Of a DNA stretch of 64,000 nt, positions 1-9,006 are shown one piece after another (position 1 is the stretch's first letter; every line of letters begins with the position of its first letter). Made by a program: the position numbers and the translations under genes. The stretch covers positions 248,001 to 312,000 of the forward strand of contig JAUIFH010000001.1 of assembly GCA_030429495.1 (NCBI GenBank), read 5' to 3'. The stretch is from Alphaproteobacteria bacterium. Its GTDB lineage: Bacteria > Pseudomonadota > Alphaproteobacteria > Rhodobacterales > Rhodobacteraceae. The notes under the pieces are model-generated. The model was not told the DNA's origin and made no database searches. It was given only the letters and a program-made list of their open reading frames with translations.

Positions 1-1040
1 CCAAGCTTGGCGCGCATCACGTCCAGCCATGCGCTCTGGTAGTGGCCGGGGAAGGCGTTGATCTCGTTCGTGGCCTGCCGGATCGCATCGTCGGTATCGG
101 CGGGGTTGATGAGTTCCAGAAGCGTTTCGGCGAACCGCGCGAGGTTCCACTGCGCGATCGACGGCTGATTGCCGTAGGCGTAGCGGCCGAGCTGGTCGAT
201 GGAGCTGAAGACCGCTTTCGGATCGTAGCTGTCGATAAAGGCGCAGGGCCCATAGTCGATCGTTTCGCCGGAAATGGTCATGTTGTCGGTGTTCATGACG
301 CCATGAACGAAGCCGACACCCACCCATTTGGCGACAAGCGCGGCCTGCGCATCGCGCACACGGCGCAAGAGTTCGATATAGCGATCATCGCGGTCCGCAA
401 TGTCCGGGTAGTGCCGGGCGATTGCGTAGTCGGCCAGCTGGCGGACCTTGTCGGTCTCTCCGCGCGCCGCGAAGAACTGGAACGTCCCGACCCTGAGATG
501 CGAAGCCGCGACCCGCGCGAGTACCGCGCCGGGCTGATAACCATCGCGCTCGACCGCCTCGCCGGTCGTGACAGCCGCGAGCGCACGTGTGGTCGGAATG
601 CCGAGCGCATACATCGCCTCGCCGATCAGATATTCGCGCAGCACCGGGCCGAGTACCGCCTTGCCGTCGCCGCCGCGCGAAAACGGTGTGCGGCCAGAGC
701 CCTTCAGGTGTATGTCGCGCCGGTGGCCGTTGCGGTCGATCACCTCGCCAATCAGCAGCGCACGCCCGTCGCCAAGTTGCGGCGAGAAGCCGCCGAACTG
801 GTGACCAGCATAGGCCATCGCAAGTGGCGTCGCGCCTTCGGGGCTTTCGGCCCCGGAAAAGATCGCGGCGCCGGCTTCACCCTCCAGCGCATCGGCGTCC
901 AGCCCGAGTTCAACCGCAAGCGGTCGGTTGAGGCGCAGAAGCGTCGGCGCGGGCACCTTCGCGCCCGTCCAAGGCACGTAGAAACCTTCAAGGTCGCGCG
1001 CGTAGGAGTTGTCGAATGCGAAACCTGTGAATGCGTTCAC
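1..1040 (-). CDS. selO: Protein adenylyltransferase SelO (partial, C-terminus beyond the left edge)
   Basis: SelO is a pseudokinase-fold enzyme that transfers AMP from ATP to protein hydroxyl groups and is tied to redox homeostasis. About 346 N-terminal codons are visible. The family signatures are clear: [15 protein letters not shown] near residues 79-93, [16 protein letters not shown] near 112-127 with the nucleotide-binding lysine at 113, and [16 protein letters not shown] near 249-264 with the metal-binding Asn253 and Asp262, which match the numbering of the characterised Pseudomonas protein. The start is GTG at 1040, preceded by AAAAGGAG about seven bases upstream. It lies downstream of the redoxin and msr genes on the same strand, separated by a hairpin at 1154-1178, so it may be read through or have its own promoter. 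Recognition of the family is firm; the protein targets are unknown. Confidence 0.93.
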   Translation of the reverse strand, partial: MNAFTGFAFDNSYARDLEGFYVPWTGAKVPAPTLLRLNRPLAVELGLDADALEGEAGAAIFSGAESPEGATPLAMAYAGHQFGGFSPQLGDGRALLIGEVIDRNGHRRDIHLKGSGRTPFSRGGDGKAVLGPVLREYLIGEAMYALGIPTTRALAAVTTGEAVERDGYQPGAVLARVAASHLRVGTFQFFAARGETDKVRQLADYAIARHYPDIADRDDRYIELLRRVRDAQAALVAKWVGVGFVHGVMNTDNMTISGETIDYGPCAFIDSYDPKAVFSSIDQLGRYAYGNQPSIAQWNLARFAETLLELINPADTDDAIRQATNEINAFPGHYQSAWLDVMRAKL

Positions 1041-1153
1041 TTGGTGGCTCCTTTTCCGTTTGGCTGTCCGATCGGGTCGCTCATGTTCGTTATCTTTTCG
1101 GCGGCTATCCCGAGGTGCCTGTGCATCTCGCGTCCGCCGCCGCTGGATAGGAA

Positions 1154-1178
1154 GGCCGGTCGACGCCGTCGACCGGCC
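1154..1178 (-). terminator. Strong hairpin after the redoxin gene
   Basis: Read on the minus strand, an 11-base perfect inverted repeat (GGCCGGTCGAC / GTCGACCGGCC) with a 3-base loop lies six bases past the redoxin stop codon and is followed by TTCCT. The stem is strong but the U-run is weak, so it may act as a partial terminator or a 3'-end stabiliser that separates selO from the msr operon. Confidence 0.55.
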
Positions 1179-1183
1179 AAGGG

Positions 1184-1699
1184 TCAGGCCCGCTTCAGGT
1201 CGGCACTCTCGGCCCCCAGTGCGGCGAGGAACCGGGTGGGATCAAGCCGGAAGTCGGCGTAGACCACGTTGCCCTCGGGGTCGATCACGGTGAACCACGG
1301 GGTCCCGCCCGAACGATAGTCCTCCATGAAGGTCGGGTAGCGCTCTCCTTCGGGCGGCAGGTCGTGGCCGAACGGAATCTTCAGGCCGTACTGTTCCTGA
1401 TTGACCCTGAGCTTGTCGAACGTGTTGGTCTCGGCCCCTTCGAACACGGTCTGGATAACGGCGAAGCCGAAGCCCATGTCCTTCAGGTTCCCGTGCAGGT
1501 AGCGCAAGGTTGGGAATCCGCGCGAATGGCAGCCGGGGCACCAGTGCTGGAAGCAGTAGATGATCTTGTAGCCGTCGCCCAGATCGGCCAGCCGCAGCGG
1601 CCGCTCCATCGGATTGCCGTCGGCGTCGATCCAGTCGTTGACGCGAAGTTCCTTGGCCTTGTCGTGCAGCCCTCCGAATTGCATCGTGTTTCCTTTCAT
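1184..1699 (-). CDS. Thioredoxin-fold redoxin with CPGC motif
   Basis: A 171-residue protein of the AhpC/TSA-redoxin type. The WCPGC motif at residues 53-57 gives two redox cysteines in the usual N-terminal position, and the later [13 protein letters not shown] segment carries the cis-proline loop typical of thioredoxin folds. No signal peptide is seen, so it is probably cytoplasmic. The ATG at 1699 overlaps the stop of the preceding FAD-protein gene (ATGA), which suggests translational coupling. A second ATG at 1684, with AAAGGA just before it, could be the true start and would remove five residues. Context with msrB and msrA suggests it reduces a protein or small thiol in oxidant defence; the substrate is not evident. 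Confidence 0.8.
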   Translation of the reverse strand: MKGNTMQFGGLHDKAKELRVNDWIDADGNPMERPLRLADLGDGYKIIYCFQHWCPGCHSRGFPTLRYLHGNLKDMGFGFAVIQTVFEGAETNTFDKLRVNQEQYGLKIPFGHDLPPEGERYPTFMEDYRSGGTPWFTVIDPEGNVVYADFRLDPTRFLAALGAESADLKRA

Positions 1700-3141
1700 G
1701 CTCGGCCGGTTTGCACCGGGCGCGTTCCTGTCGTGGCGTTGCCCTGTCGTGCCCGCCGCTCAAGCGCGGCCAGGTCGTAAAGCGGGAGGGGTATCACCTC
1801 ATCTCCGATTTCCGTCACGGCGGGCGAGAGGTAGCGAAGCCCTTCCACTTCCGCCTCAAGGCCCGGACCGACGCAAAGCCCGGTCCGGGTGTCGTTCAGT
1901 TTCAGCCAGCCATTTCGCACCAACCCTGATGTCAGCAGGTCGAGGGCAAGCTGGTCACCCGGCCCGGACGTGTTGATCGTCAGGCCCGCCCTCAGTTCCT
2001 GACGGCTCCCGTCCGGGGCCGCGACCCGGATGCGGACATGGCCGGGCGCTTCGGCATAGGCCCAGGTCACATCGCCGCGCACCTCCGTGATCCGGCCGGC
2101 CTCGCGCAGCCGGCGGTAGTTGGCAATGCTGTCATGCGTGCCGCGGCGGAAGCGGCGCTCCAGCCGCGGCAGCACGAGCCTTTGCTCCGTGAGTGATGGC
2201 AAGAGCGCGGCAAGCGGATGTGCATCCACCCAGTCGACATAGCCCGGCCGAAGCTCGGCCATCGTCGCGCCGGCCTTCCGGAACGCGGCGATTTCGGTAT
2301 CCACGGCCGCCAGAAACGTTCCGGCGTCCGGGAAGGGGCCGCGAAGCGCAGGCGTCACCGGCTTGCGTCGCGGGCGGGTCCAGACCAGCGGTTCGGGTTC
2401 TTCACCCCGGCTGATCACCCGAAGCCGGATGTCCTTCTCCTCCAGCACGGACTGGAGAAAGCGCAGGACATCCAGCATCGCGGCATTGCCGCCAAGGCAG
2501 GTCACTTCCTGCCCCGGGCGCAGTACCTCGGCAATCGCATCCTCGTTGCCATAAAGTGTCGTGAACGCCGTCGGTCCCGCATCGGCCCCGTAGCGCTGGG
2601 GCGCGGGACCGCCGGTGGCCACGTCCACCCGGTCCGCTCGGATCACCTCGCCCGAAGAGAGCGTGATCCGAAATCCCTTCCCGTCCCGCGCCAGATTGCT
2701 GGCCAGCCCGGTGCGGAGCGACACCGTCACCCCGCTGTCGTCAAGATCGGCCAGCGCGTTCCGCGCGCGGTCGGCGAGGTAGTCGCCGTAGATCGCGCGG
2801 GGGGCGAAAAGCGCCCCGAAATCTTCGGCCGCGATGTGATCCGCCCCGAAGGCCAGCCAGTCGGGCCGCCGCCCGGCCAGCGCCGCCCGGATCTCGTTCC
2901 AGTTCCGGGCGAGCCAGTCGGTAAACGCCGCGCCGAACACGCCGCTGGGCGAGTTCATCAGGTAGGCGTAGCGCCACGGCCGGTCGGCCGGATGGTCCCG
3001 GTACGCCAGACCCCGCCCGAGCTGGAACACATCCGGGCCGACGATGGTCAGCCGGTCGCCAGACGCGACCGGCGCGGTTTCGGCCAGGAATGCGGCGGTG
3101 GCGCCATCGCCGACGATCAGATGATGGTGGGGCGGTCGCAC
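1696..3141 (-). CDS. FAD/NAD(P)-binding protein (NAD_binding_9 type)
   Basis: A 481-residue cytoplasmic flavoprotein candidate. The N-terminus carries a dinucleotide-binding segment, LIVGDGATAAFLAET, near residues 8-22, which is a GxGxxA/G variant. A second nucleotide-binding segment, VTCLGGNAAMLD, lies near mid-protein. This layout matches the FAD-NAD(P)-binding family that includes HpyO-like and acetyltransferase-associated oxidoreductases. The start is GTG at 3141, four bases after the msrA stop, and its end overlaps the redoxin start. It therefore belongs to the same transcript as msrB and msrA. One reasonable idea is that it supplies electrons to the neighbouring redoxin or methionine sulfoxide reductases, but no catalytic residue assignment supports that. 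Confidence 0.75.
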   Translation of the reverse strand: MRPPHHHLIVGDGATAAFLAETAPVASGDRLTIVGPDVFQLGRGLAYRDHPADRPWRYAYLMNSPSGVFGAAFTDWLARNWNEIRAALAGRRPDWLAFGADHIAAEDFGALFAPRAIYGDYLADRARNALADLDDSGVTVSLRTGLASNLARDGKGFRITLSSGEVIRADRVDVATGGPAPQRYGADAGPTAFTTLYGNEDAIAEVLRPGQEVTCLGGNAAMLDVLRFLQSVLEEKDIRLRVISRGEEPEPLVWTRPRRKPVTPALRGPFPDAGTFLAAVDTEIAAFRKAGATMAELRPGYVDWVDAHPLAALLPSLTEQRLVLPRLERRFRRGTHDSIANYRRLREAGRITEVRGDVTWAYAEAPGHVRIRVAAPDGSRQELRAGLTINTSGPGDQLALDLLTSGLVRNGWLKLNDTRTGLCVGPGLEAEVEGLRYLSPAVTEIGDEVIPLPLYDLAALERRARQGNATTGTRPVQTGRA

Positions 3142-3144
3142 GCG

Positions 3145-3651
3145 TTACTCTGCCGCGTCACGCTTGGGCAGAACCCAGCCCTTGCGCGGGAAGTGGCACG
3201 TGTAGCCGTTGGGGAAACGCTCCAGGTAGTCCTGATGCTCAGGCTCGGCTTCCCAGAAATCGCCGGCTTCCTTCACCTCGGTCACGACCGGACCCGGCCA
3301 GATGCCCGACGCGTTCACATCGGCAATCGTCTCTTCGGCGATGCGCTTCTGCTCGTCGTTCACATAGTAGATGCCCGAGCGGTAGCTGGTGCCGCGGTCG
3401 TTGCCCTGCCGGTTCAGCGTGGTCGGATCGTGGATCTGGAAGAAGAATTCCAGAAGCGCCCGATAGCTGGTCTTCGCGGGATCGAACGTGATTTCTATCC
3501 CTTCCGCATGGGTGCCGTGGTTGCGGTAGGTGGCGAATTTCACGTCGCCGCCGGTATAGCCGACCCGGGTCGATTCGACGCCCGGCAGGCTGCGGATCAG
3601 GTCCTGCATACCCCAGAAGCAGCCGCCGGCCAGAACTGCACGTTCAGTCAT
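3145..3651 (-). CDS. msrA: Peptide-methionine (S)-S-oxide reductase MsrA
   Basis: This enzyme reduces the S epimer of methionine sulfoxide in proteins and free methionine. The 168-residue product has the diagnostic GCFWG motif at residues 10-14 with catalytic Cys11, followed by conserved GYTGG and RNHGTHAEG segments and a C-terminal FPNGYTCHF stretch that holds a further cysteine. The ATG at 3651 lies one base after the msrB stop, so the two are co-transcribed. A longer open frame continues upstream to 3852 but is only the msrB region read in another phase. No signal peptide, so it is cytoplasmic. Family assignment is firm. Confidence 0.96.
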   Translation of the reverse strand: MTERAVLAGGCFWGMQDLIRSLPGVESTRVGYTGGDVKFATYRNHGTHAEGIEITFDPAKTSYRALLEFFFQIHDPTTLNRQGNDRGTSYRSGIYYVNDEQKRIAEETIADVNASGIWPGPVVTEVKEAGDFWEAEPEHQDYLERFPNGYTCHFPRKGWVLPKRDAAE

Positions 3652-3652
3652 G

Positions 3653-4096
3653 TTATTTCTCCTCCACTTGATCGAGGTAATCGCCGTAGCCTTCCTCCGC
3701 CATCTTGCCTTTCGGCACGAAGCGCAGCGAGGCGGAATTGATGCAGTAGCGCAGCCCGCCCATGTCCCACGGACCGTCGTTGAAGACGTGGCCCAGATGG
3801 CTGTCGCCGTGTTTGGAGCGGACTTCGACCCGCACCATGCCGTAAGAGGCATCGTGATGCTCGGTCACGTTCGTCTTGTCTATCGGCTTTGAGAACGCCG
3901 GCCAGCCGCAGCCGGAGTTGAACTTGGCCGAAGAGGCAAAGAGCGGTTCGCCCGAGACGATGTCGACATAGATGCCCGGCTCGAAATGCTTGTCGTATTC
4001 GCCGGTAAAGGCGCGTTCGGTCCCGCTTTGCTGCGTCACGCGGTACTGTTCCGGCGTAAGGCGGGAAACGGCATCGTCTGTTTTTGCGTACTTCAT
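3653..4096 (-). CDS. msrB: Peptide-methionine (R)-S-oxide reductase MsrB
   Basis: This enzyme reduces the R epimer of methionine sulfoxide and complements MsrA. The 147-residue protein contains GCGWPAF at 62-68, the [12 protein letters not shown] block and [13 protein letters not shown] with the catalytic cysteine at 118. The two CxxC pairs of zinc-binding MsrB proteins are absent, so this is a metal-free form. ATG at 4096 with GGGGAGAG upstream. It is the first gene of the msrB-msrA-FAD-redoxin run. The 109-base gap to the upstream LysR gene contains an A/T-rich patch near 4127-4134 that could hold the promoter, but I see no convincing pair of boxes. Confidence 0.96.
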   Translation of the reverse strand: MKYAKTDDAVSRLTPEQYRVTQQSGTERAFTGEYDKHFEPGIYVDIVSGEPLFASSAKFNSGCGWPAFSKPIDKTNVTEHHDASYGMVRVEVRSKHGDSHLGHVFNDGPWDMGGLRYCINSASLRFVPKGKMAEEGYGDYLDQVEEK

Positions 4097-4205
4097 GGCT
4101 TCTCTCCCCGGAATTGGCGTTGGCCTATAATTGGGCCTTGCCGGGCGGAAGCGCCAATAGTCTCTGGGAATAGTTTCGATAACCCGCTACGCCGCCTGCC
4201 CCGGG

Positions 4206-5084
4206 TCAGTTACTCCAGTCGAACTTGCGCGCCATCTCGATGATCTGGCGCACCTCTCGCGGGTTCCCGGACCCCGACACCGCGACGAGCGTCACCTCGC
4301 GCGACAGGTCGAGCCCTTTTACCGGCCGGAGCACGATTTCGGGAACGACCCGCGACCGTTCGGGCAGTGAACAGACCCCGATCCCTTGCGCGACCAACTG
4401 CTGGATCCAGTCCTCGCGCTCGGACTGGACGCGCGGGCGCATGACGATGTTGCGATCCATGAAATGCTGGATCAGTTGGGTCCGGAATTCGCAGTGCTGC
4501 CGGTCAAGATAGGGCTGCTCGCCCATCTGCGCCTGCGTGATCTCTTCATTTCCGGCCAGCGGGTGATCCTTGGCCAGCGCCAAAAGCAGCCGTTCTTCAT
4601 AGAGGGGGAGTGCCGTCAGCTTCACATTGGTCCTGGGGCGGGCGGTCAGAATGCACAGGTCGTACTTTCCGGCGAGGACCTCTGCCTCGGTCTCGTCGGG
4701 CAGCATCGGATGGAATTGCAACTCGACCGCCGGAAGCTGGGTCAGGACATGCGACCAGAACGGGGCGAAGGCGCCCGGCGCGATCGTCGAGGCGACGCCG
4801 ACCGACAGTACCCTGCGACGGCCGAGAACTGAATTTTCCGCAAGTTCGTGAATGCCGTCCATCAACAGGGCGACGCGCATGAACTCCATCTGGATGTCCC
4901 GGCCGAGCGCCGTCAGACGCGTGTCCTTGCCGTCGCGGTAGATCAGTGGCCCGCCAAGTTCGTCCTCAAGCCGCTGAACAGATTTCGTCAGGCTGGGTTG
5001 CGAGATGCCGCTGAGTCGGGCCGCGTCGGTGAAGTTGAGAGTCTCGGCGAGATTGAGGAAGTACCTGACCTGACTAAGCTCCAT
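4206..5084 (-). CDS. LysR-family transcriptional regulator
   Basis: A 292-residue LysR-type regulator. Residues 1-60 form the winged helix-turn-helix, with the usual YFLNLAETLNFTDAARL start and SQPSLTKSVQRLEDELG recognition helix region. The remainder is the periplasmic-binding-protein-like effector domain. It lies between the msr operon and the first ABC importer, all on the minus strand, with 88 bases separating it from the permease. The likely target is the importer/catabolic locus to the right or the msr operon to the left. The sequence does not decide which. Confidence 0.9.
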   Translation of the reverse strand: MELSQVRYFLNLAETLNFTDAARLSGISQPSLTKSVQRLEDELGGPLIYRDGKDTRLTALGRDIQMEFMRVALLMDGIHELAENSVLGRRRVLSVGVASTIAPGAFAPFWSHVLTQLPAVELQFHPMLPDETEAEVLAGKYDLCILTARPRTNVKLTALPLYEERLLLALAKDHPLAGNEEITQAQMGEQPYLDRQHCEFRTQLIQHFMDRNIVMRPRVQSEREDWIQQLVAQGIGVCSLPERSRVVPEIVLRPVKGLDLSREVTLVAVSGSGNPREVRQIIEMARKFDWSN

Positions 5085-5172
5085 GATACCCCTTCGATGA
5101 CCTGCCTGCGCCGGATTAGACCCTATTCCAGCGGAAATGTCGCGCCGGAAGTCTGCCTGCCTGCACCTTCGC

Positions 5173-5910
5173 TCATGCCCGCTCGTCCGTCTGCATGCGC
5201 CGTTCCAGCCAGCGAACGCCGGCCGAGACGATCAGGATCAGGACGAGGTATTCCAGCACGAGAACCGTGTAGATTTCGAGCGGCCGGTATTCCGTCACCA
5301 CAAGCTCATTCGCCTTCCGCGTCAGTTCCTGCATTCCGATGACCGAAACCAGCGACGACATCTTCAGCATGTAGACCAACTGGTTGCCGAGCGCGGGCAG
5401 GATGCGGCGGATCGCCTGCGGCAGGATCACGTAGCGCATCGTGTCGGTGTAGTTGAGCGAGACGGAATACGCCGCCTCGTACTGACCCTTCGCGATGGAC
5501 TGGATGCCGGCGCGGAAGATCTCTGCCTCGAACGCGCTGTCGGACAGGGCCAGCGCGATCACGCCCGCCCAGAATACGCTGATGGTGAGGCCGGTGAGCT
5601 GTGGCAAACCGTAATAGACCCAGAGGATCAGGACCAGGATCGGGACGGCGCGGACCAGTTCGACATAGATGCGGCTCGCCGTGCGCATCGCGCGGTTCGA
5701 CGATAGGCCCGGCAATGCGACCAGCAGCCCGACGACGATCGAGATCAGGATTGCCGTCAGGGACAGAAGCACCGTGTATTTCAGCCCGCTGAGAAGGAAA
5801 CTCAGGTTGGTCCAGCCCGCCTTGGTCTGCGGATTGACGACATACCAGCCCCAGTTCGCCGAACAGGCGGAAAGCGTGAAGGCGAGCATGACAAGAAGGA
5901 ACCGGGCCAT
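5173..5910 (-). CDS. Amino-acid-type ABC transporter permease (HisM/GlnP family)
   Basis: A 245-residue inner-membrane permease of the polar amino acid uptake family. After an N-terminal hydrophobic segment it has the typical LLSGLKYTVLLSLTAI start of the transport domain, RAVPILVLILWVYYGLP in the middle, and the EAA loop (YEAAYSVSLNYTDTMRYV, then LPQAIRRILP) that docks the ATPase. The N-terminus is odd: residues 4-16 read as a short hydrophobic run ending in a lipobox-like LSAC, which could be a signal sequence or simply the first helix. ATG at 5910 with AGGAG seven bases upstream. It follows the ATPase gene by nine bases and is co-transcribed with it. Only one permease gene is present, so it may form a homodimer. 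Confidence 0.9.
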   Translation of the reverse strand: MARFLLVMLAFTLSACSANWGWYVVNPQTKAGWTNLSFLLSGLKYTVLLSLTAILISIVVGLLVALPGLSSNRAMRTASRIYVELVRAVPILVLILWVYYGLPQLTGLTISVFWAGVIALALSDSAFEAEIFRAGIQSIAKGQYEAAYSVSLNYTDTMRYVILPQAIRRILPALGNQLVYMLKMSSLVSVIGMQELTRKANELVVTEYRPLEIYTVLVLEYLVLILIVSAGVRWLERRMQTDERA

Positions 5911-5919
5911 CGCGCGCTC

Positions 5920-6672
5920 CTAGTGGTTGAGGATCTTTTGAAGGAAGTCCTTGCAGCGCGCGCTTTTCGGCGCGGTGAAGAACTCCTCGGGCGGCGCGGT
6001 CTCGACGATCTCGCCGTGATCCATGAAGACCATGCGGTCGGCGACCTTGCGGGCGAAGCCCATTTCGTGGGTGACGACGATCATGGTCATGCCGGTGCCG
6101 GCGAGTTCGACCATGACGTCGAGGACCTCGTTGATCATCTCGGGGTCGAGTGCCGATGTCGGTTCGTCGAAAAGCATGATCCTCGGCTCCATGCAGAGCG
6201 AGCGGGCGATGGCCACCCGCTGCTGCTGGCCGCCGGAAAGCTGGCGCGGATACTTGCCGGCCTGTTCCGGGATACGGACCCGCTCAAGGTACTTCATCGC
6301 GATCGCCCTTGCCTGCGCCGGGTCAAGACGGCGCGCCCGGGTCGGACCCAGCATGAGGTTTTCCAGAACCGTCAGATGCGGGAAAAGGTTGAACTGCTGG
6401 AACACCATCCCGACCTGATCACGCACCTTTCTTAGTGCGGCGACGCTTTGGCCGATCTGCACGCCATCGACCGTGATGACTCCGCTCTGGTAGGATTCGA
6501 GCCCGTTGATGCAGCGGATCAGCGTCGACTTGCCGGAGCCTGACGGCCCGCAGACGACGATGCGCTCTCCCGATGCCGCCTTGAAGTCTATGGATTTCAG
6601 GACCTGGAATTCCCCGAAGTATTTCGACACGCTGTCGAAACGAATGATGGCGTCGGGTGCATCGGGTGGCAT
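5920..6672 (-). CDS. Amino-acid-type ABC transporter ATP-binding protein
   Basis: A 250-residue GlnQ/HisP-type ATPase that powers the importer formed with the permease at 5173-5910 and the binding protein at 6783-7559. Walker [10 protein letters not shown] is at 42-50, the signature LSGGQQQR at 145-152, Walker B IMLFDE at 165-170 and the switch histidine at 202. It is transcribed divergently from the binding protein gene. Residues 144-217 differ by only one residue from the corresponding part of the second ATPase at 11180-11926, while the rest is much less alike. That makes it look like a mosaic gene. Confidence 0.93.
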   Translation of the reverse strand: MPPDAPDAIIRFDSVSKYFGEFQVLKSIDFKAASGERIVVCGPSGSGKSTLIRCINGLESYQSGVITVDGVQIGQSVAALRKVRDQVGMVFQQFNLFPHLTVLENLMLGPTRARRLDPAQARAIAMKYLERVRIPEQAGKYPRQLSGGQQQRVAIARSLCMEPRIMLFDEPTSALDPEMINEVLDVMVELAGTGMTMIVVTHEMGFARKVADRMVFMDHGEIVETAPPEEFFTAPKSARCKDFLQKILNH

Positions 6673-6736
6673 TTCATACGCTCCGGCAGGCTTCGCTTCG
6701 GTATTTCTTGCACGGCGGGCGGTTTGACGCCACAGT

Positions 6737-6754
6737 AATATGACTGCACATATT
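6737..6754. promoter_or_regulatory. Inverted repeat in the divergent ABC promoter region
   Basis: AATATG and CATATT form perfect 6-base arms around ACTGCA, between the ATPase start (6672) and the binding-protein start (6783). A TTGACG at 6724-6729 precedes it and could be a -35 box for the rightward gene. The repeat is a reasonable operator for one of the nearby regulators; binding is inferred only. Confidence 0.4.
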
Positions 6755-6782
6755 CCAATGGATCATCTGGGGAGATCTTGAG

Positions 6783-7559
6783 ATGAAATTGCTGAAGGCA
6801 TGTGTCGCCGCGTTGGCTCTGGCGCTGGCGGCACCGGTTGCAGAGGCGCAATCCGCGCTGCAGGACATCCTGAACAACGGCATTCTGAAGGTCGGGACGA
6901 CGGGCGACTGGAATCCGATGACCATGAAGGACCCGGCCACCAACTCGTATACCGGCTACGACATAGATGTGATGACGGCGCTGGCCGCCGATCTTGGGGT
7001 CGAGGTCGAATTCGTTCCGGCCGACTGGAAGACGCTTGTCAGCGGCGTTACCGCCGGCAAGTATCACATGACCGGCTCGGCCTCCATCTCTCCGGCACGG
7101 GCCAAGGCGGCCGGCTATTCGCAAAGCTACTTCTCGCTGGCCACCGTTCCGCTGATCAACAAGGCGGATGCCGAAAAATTCAAGGACTGGGCGGATCTTG
7201 ACGCGCCCGAAGTCGTGGTTGCCGCGACCCTGGGTACGACCCAGGAAAAGCAGGTGAAGGAATTCTTCCCCAACGCGCAGTACAAGATCGTCGAGGCCCC
7301 GGCACGGGACTTCCAGGAGGTTCTGGCAGGCAGGGCACAGGCGCACATCACGTCGAACGTGGAAGCGAACAAGCTGGTGGCGCAGTATCCCGAACTGATG
7401 ATCGTGCCGGTTTCCGCGCCGAGGGCGCGCACTCCGGTCGCGATGCTGCTGCCGCAGGGCGATCAGGTCTGGATCAACTACGTCAACACCTGGATCACGC
7501 TGAAGGAGGAGGCAGGCTTCTTCGACGAACTCGGCACGAAGTGGAACCTCGGCAACTGA
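6783..7559 (+). CDS. Periplasmic substrate-binding protein of ABC importer 1
   Basis: A 258-residue family 3 solute-binding protein. A Sec signal peptide covers residues 1-22 with probable cleavage after AEA. The mature part opens with ILKVGTTGDWNPMTMKD, the usual ligand-pocket strand, and continues with GYDIDVMTALAADLGVEVEFV. This opening is also seen in periplasmic cyclohexadienyl dehydratases (PheC) that share the fold, so an enzymatic role cannot be excluded from sequence. The linked ATPase and permease genes favour transport. ATG at 6783 with GGGGAGAT upstream. A hairpin at 7567-7585 directly follows the stop codon and probably protects the message, as is common for abundant binding proteins. 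Confidence 0.88.
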   Translation: MKLLKACVAALALALAAPVAEAQSALQDILNNGILKVGTTGDWNPMTMKDPATNSYTGYDIDVMTALAADLGVEVEFVPADWKTLVSGVTAGKYHMTGSASISPARAKAAGYSQSYFSLATVPLINKADAEKFKDWADLDAPEVVVAATLGTTQEKQVKEFFPNAQYKIVEAPARDFQEVLAGRAQAHITSNVEANKLVAQYPELMIVPVSAPRARTPVAMLLPQGDQVWINYVNTWITLKEEAGFFDELGTKWNLGN

Positions 7560-7566
7560 TGACGGC

Positions 7567-7585
7567 GGGGCGCTGAAGGCGCCCC
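7567..7585 (+). terminator. Hairpin after binding protein 1
   Basis: GGGGCGC and GCGCCCC pair perfectly around a 5-base loop, starting eight bases after the stop codon. No U-run follows and the next gene begins at 7594, so it more likely stabilises the upstream message or gives partial termination than full termination. Confidence 0.5.
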
Positions 7586-7593
7586 ATCTACCC

Positions 7594-8232
7594 ATGCTCA
7601 CACTTTATGCCCTGCCGGTCAGCCTCTACTCGGCCAAGACGCGGATCGCCCTGCGCCACAAGCGGCTTGCCTGGCGCGAGGAGCTTCCGCCCGGCGGCTA
7701 TGGTGCCGCCGAGTACAAGAGAATCGTTGCTTCGGGAAACCTTCCCGCGTTGGTAGACGATGGGTTCATCATTGCCGATTCCGAAGTGATCGCGGAGTAT
7801 CTGGAGGAGCGGTTTCCCGAGCCTCCGCTATTGCCGGCTGACCCACGCGGCCGCGCGCGGATGCGCGAACGGTCGCGGTTTCACGACACGCGGCTTGAAC
7901 CCGCACTCCGCGTGTTGTTCGGAAATCTTGATCCCGACAGTTGCGACGACGACCTGTACGCACGCCAGTCCCATGCCCTGACCGAGCGTCTCGGGCAGCT
8001 TGCGCGGATTATAGATGCGGCGTCGGACCTGCCATTCGGCCTTGGCGATTGCGGGCTGCCCGTCACCTTCGCATGGATCGACGCGCTGACGCCGCGGCTG
8101 GGACTTGATGTGGCTTGGCCGGAAGAGCTGCGCCGCTATCAAACGAGGACGGCCGCGGCGCCCGCCGTCGCGGAGGAATTCGCGACCTACCTGCCCATCC
8201 TGCATCAGTGGCTCGACGCGAAGGAAGGATAG
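7594..8232 (+). CDS. Glutathione S-transferase family protein
   Basis: A 212-residue GST-fold protein. The N-terminal thioredoxin-like domain begins MLTLYALPVSLYSAKTRIAL, and the glutathione-binding ADSEVIAEYLEERFPEP segment is near residues 60-76. A helical C-terminal domain follows. In catabolic loci such proteins often act as glutathione-dependent isomerases (maleylacetoacetate or maleylpyruvate type) rather than detoxifying transferases. It sits between a binding-protein gene and a creatininase-family gene on one transcript, which favours a pathway role. The start at ATG 7594 is tight against the upstream hairpin, and no strong ribosome-binding site is visible. Confidence 0.82.
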   Translation: MLTLYALPVSLYSAKTRIALRHKRLAWREELPPGGYGAAEYKRIVASGNLPALVDDGFIIADSEVIAEYLEERFPEPPLLPADPRGRARMRERSRFHDTRLEPALRVLFGNLDPDSCDDDLYARQSHALTERLGQLARIIDAASDLPFGLGDCGLPVTFAWIDALTPRLGLDVAWPEELRRYQTRTAAAPAVAEEFATYLPILHQWLDAKEG

Positions 8233-8235
8233 GCC

Positions 8236-9006
8236 ATGCGGCTTGACCTGATGACATGGATGGAGGTCGAGGCGTATGTCGCAGGTGGTGGCGGGATCAT
8301 CCTGCCTGTCGGCTCGACCGAGCAGCACGGGCCGATGGGCCTGATCGGCACCGACGCACTTTGCGCCACGGTCATCGCCGAACGCGCGGCGGACCTGTGT
8401 GACGCCGTCGTTGCGCCGACGCTGGCGCTGACACCTGCCCCGTTCAACATGGGCTTTCCCGGTACGATCTCGATATCCGAGGAGACGTTCGCGGCGCTGG
8501 CGGGCGAGACGATCGACGCCCTGTCCCATCACGGGTTTCGCTGCCTCTACATTCTCAACGCGCATGGCGCCAACCTCTCACCGCTTCGCGCATTGGTTGA
8601 GGCGCGGCCGGGCCTTGCGATCCGGCTGTGCAGCTGGTGGGATTTCGACGCTGTCAACGCGTTGCGGCAGGAATGGTACGGCGACTGGGAAGGGATGCAC
8701 GCGACGCCTTCGGAGATTGCCATCACGCAGGCTGCCTTTCGCCAACCGACCGTTCCGGACGCCGCGCGCACAGCGCCACGCGCCCTGTCGCGCGACTATA
8801 TCCGCGACCATGCCGGTGACCGGCATGGCCCCCCGGACGAGCATCGCCGCGATTTTCCCGATGGGCGCGTCGGATCGCACTCCGCGCTGGCGCGGCCGGA
8901 CCATGGCGAGGCGCTTATCGCCGCAGCCGCCGCCGCAATCGCGCACGACTACATGCTGTTCCACGCGTCAGACGTCAGAGAAGAACCTGAACCATCGCAC
9001 CGCTGA
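8236..9006 (+). CDS. Creatininase-family metal-dependent amidohydrolase
   Basis: A 256-residue protein of the creatininase family, which cleaves cyclic or linear amide C-N bonds with divalent metals. The metal site is recognisable: GSTEQHGPMGLIGTD gives Glu29, His31 and Asp40, and NAHGAN gives His110. A later HATPSE (His155, Glu160) is also typical. The glutamate that follows the conserved histidine in true creatininase is not present, so creatinine itself is an unlikely substrate. ATG at 8236 with AAGGAAGGA upstream, three bases after the GST stop. Its last 32 bases overlap the convergent Rieske ferredoxin gene. With the GST and oxidative genes nearby, a ring-opened amide intermediate is a plausible substrate. 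Confidence 0.88.
   Translation: MRLDLMTWMEVEAYVAGGGGIILPVGSTEQHGPMGLIGTDALCATVIAERAADLCDAVVAPTLALTPAPFNMGFPGTISISEETFAALAGETIDALSHHGFRCLYILNAHGANLSPLRALVEARPGLAIRLCSWWDFDAVNALRQEWYGDWEGMHATPSEIAITQAAFRQPTVPDAARTAPRALSRDYIRDHAGDRHGPPDEHRRDFPDGRVGSHSALARPDHGEALIAAAAAAIAHDYMLFHASDVREEPEPSHR

Noticed and set aside
42-1262. Long plus-strand open frame of about 400 codons
   Set aside because: It is antisense to selO, whose family motifs are unmistakable on the minus strand, and its translation has no recognisable domain.
2218-3741. Plus-strand open frame of about 500 codons
   Set aside because: It lies opposite the flavoprotein, msrA and msrB genes; high GC creates such shadows. It is rich in Arg and Pro with no domain.
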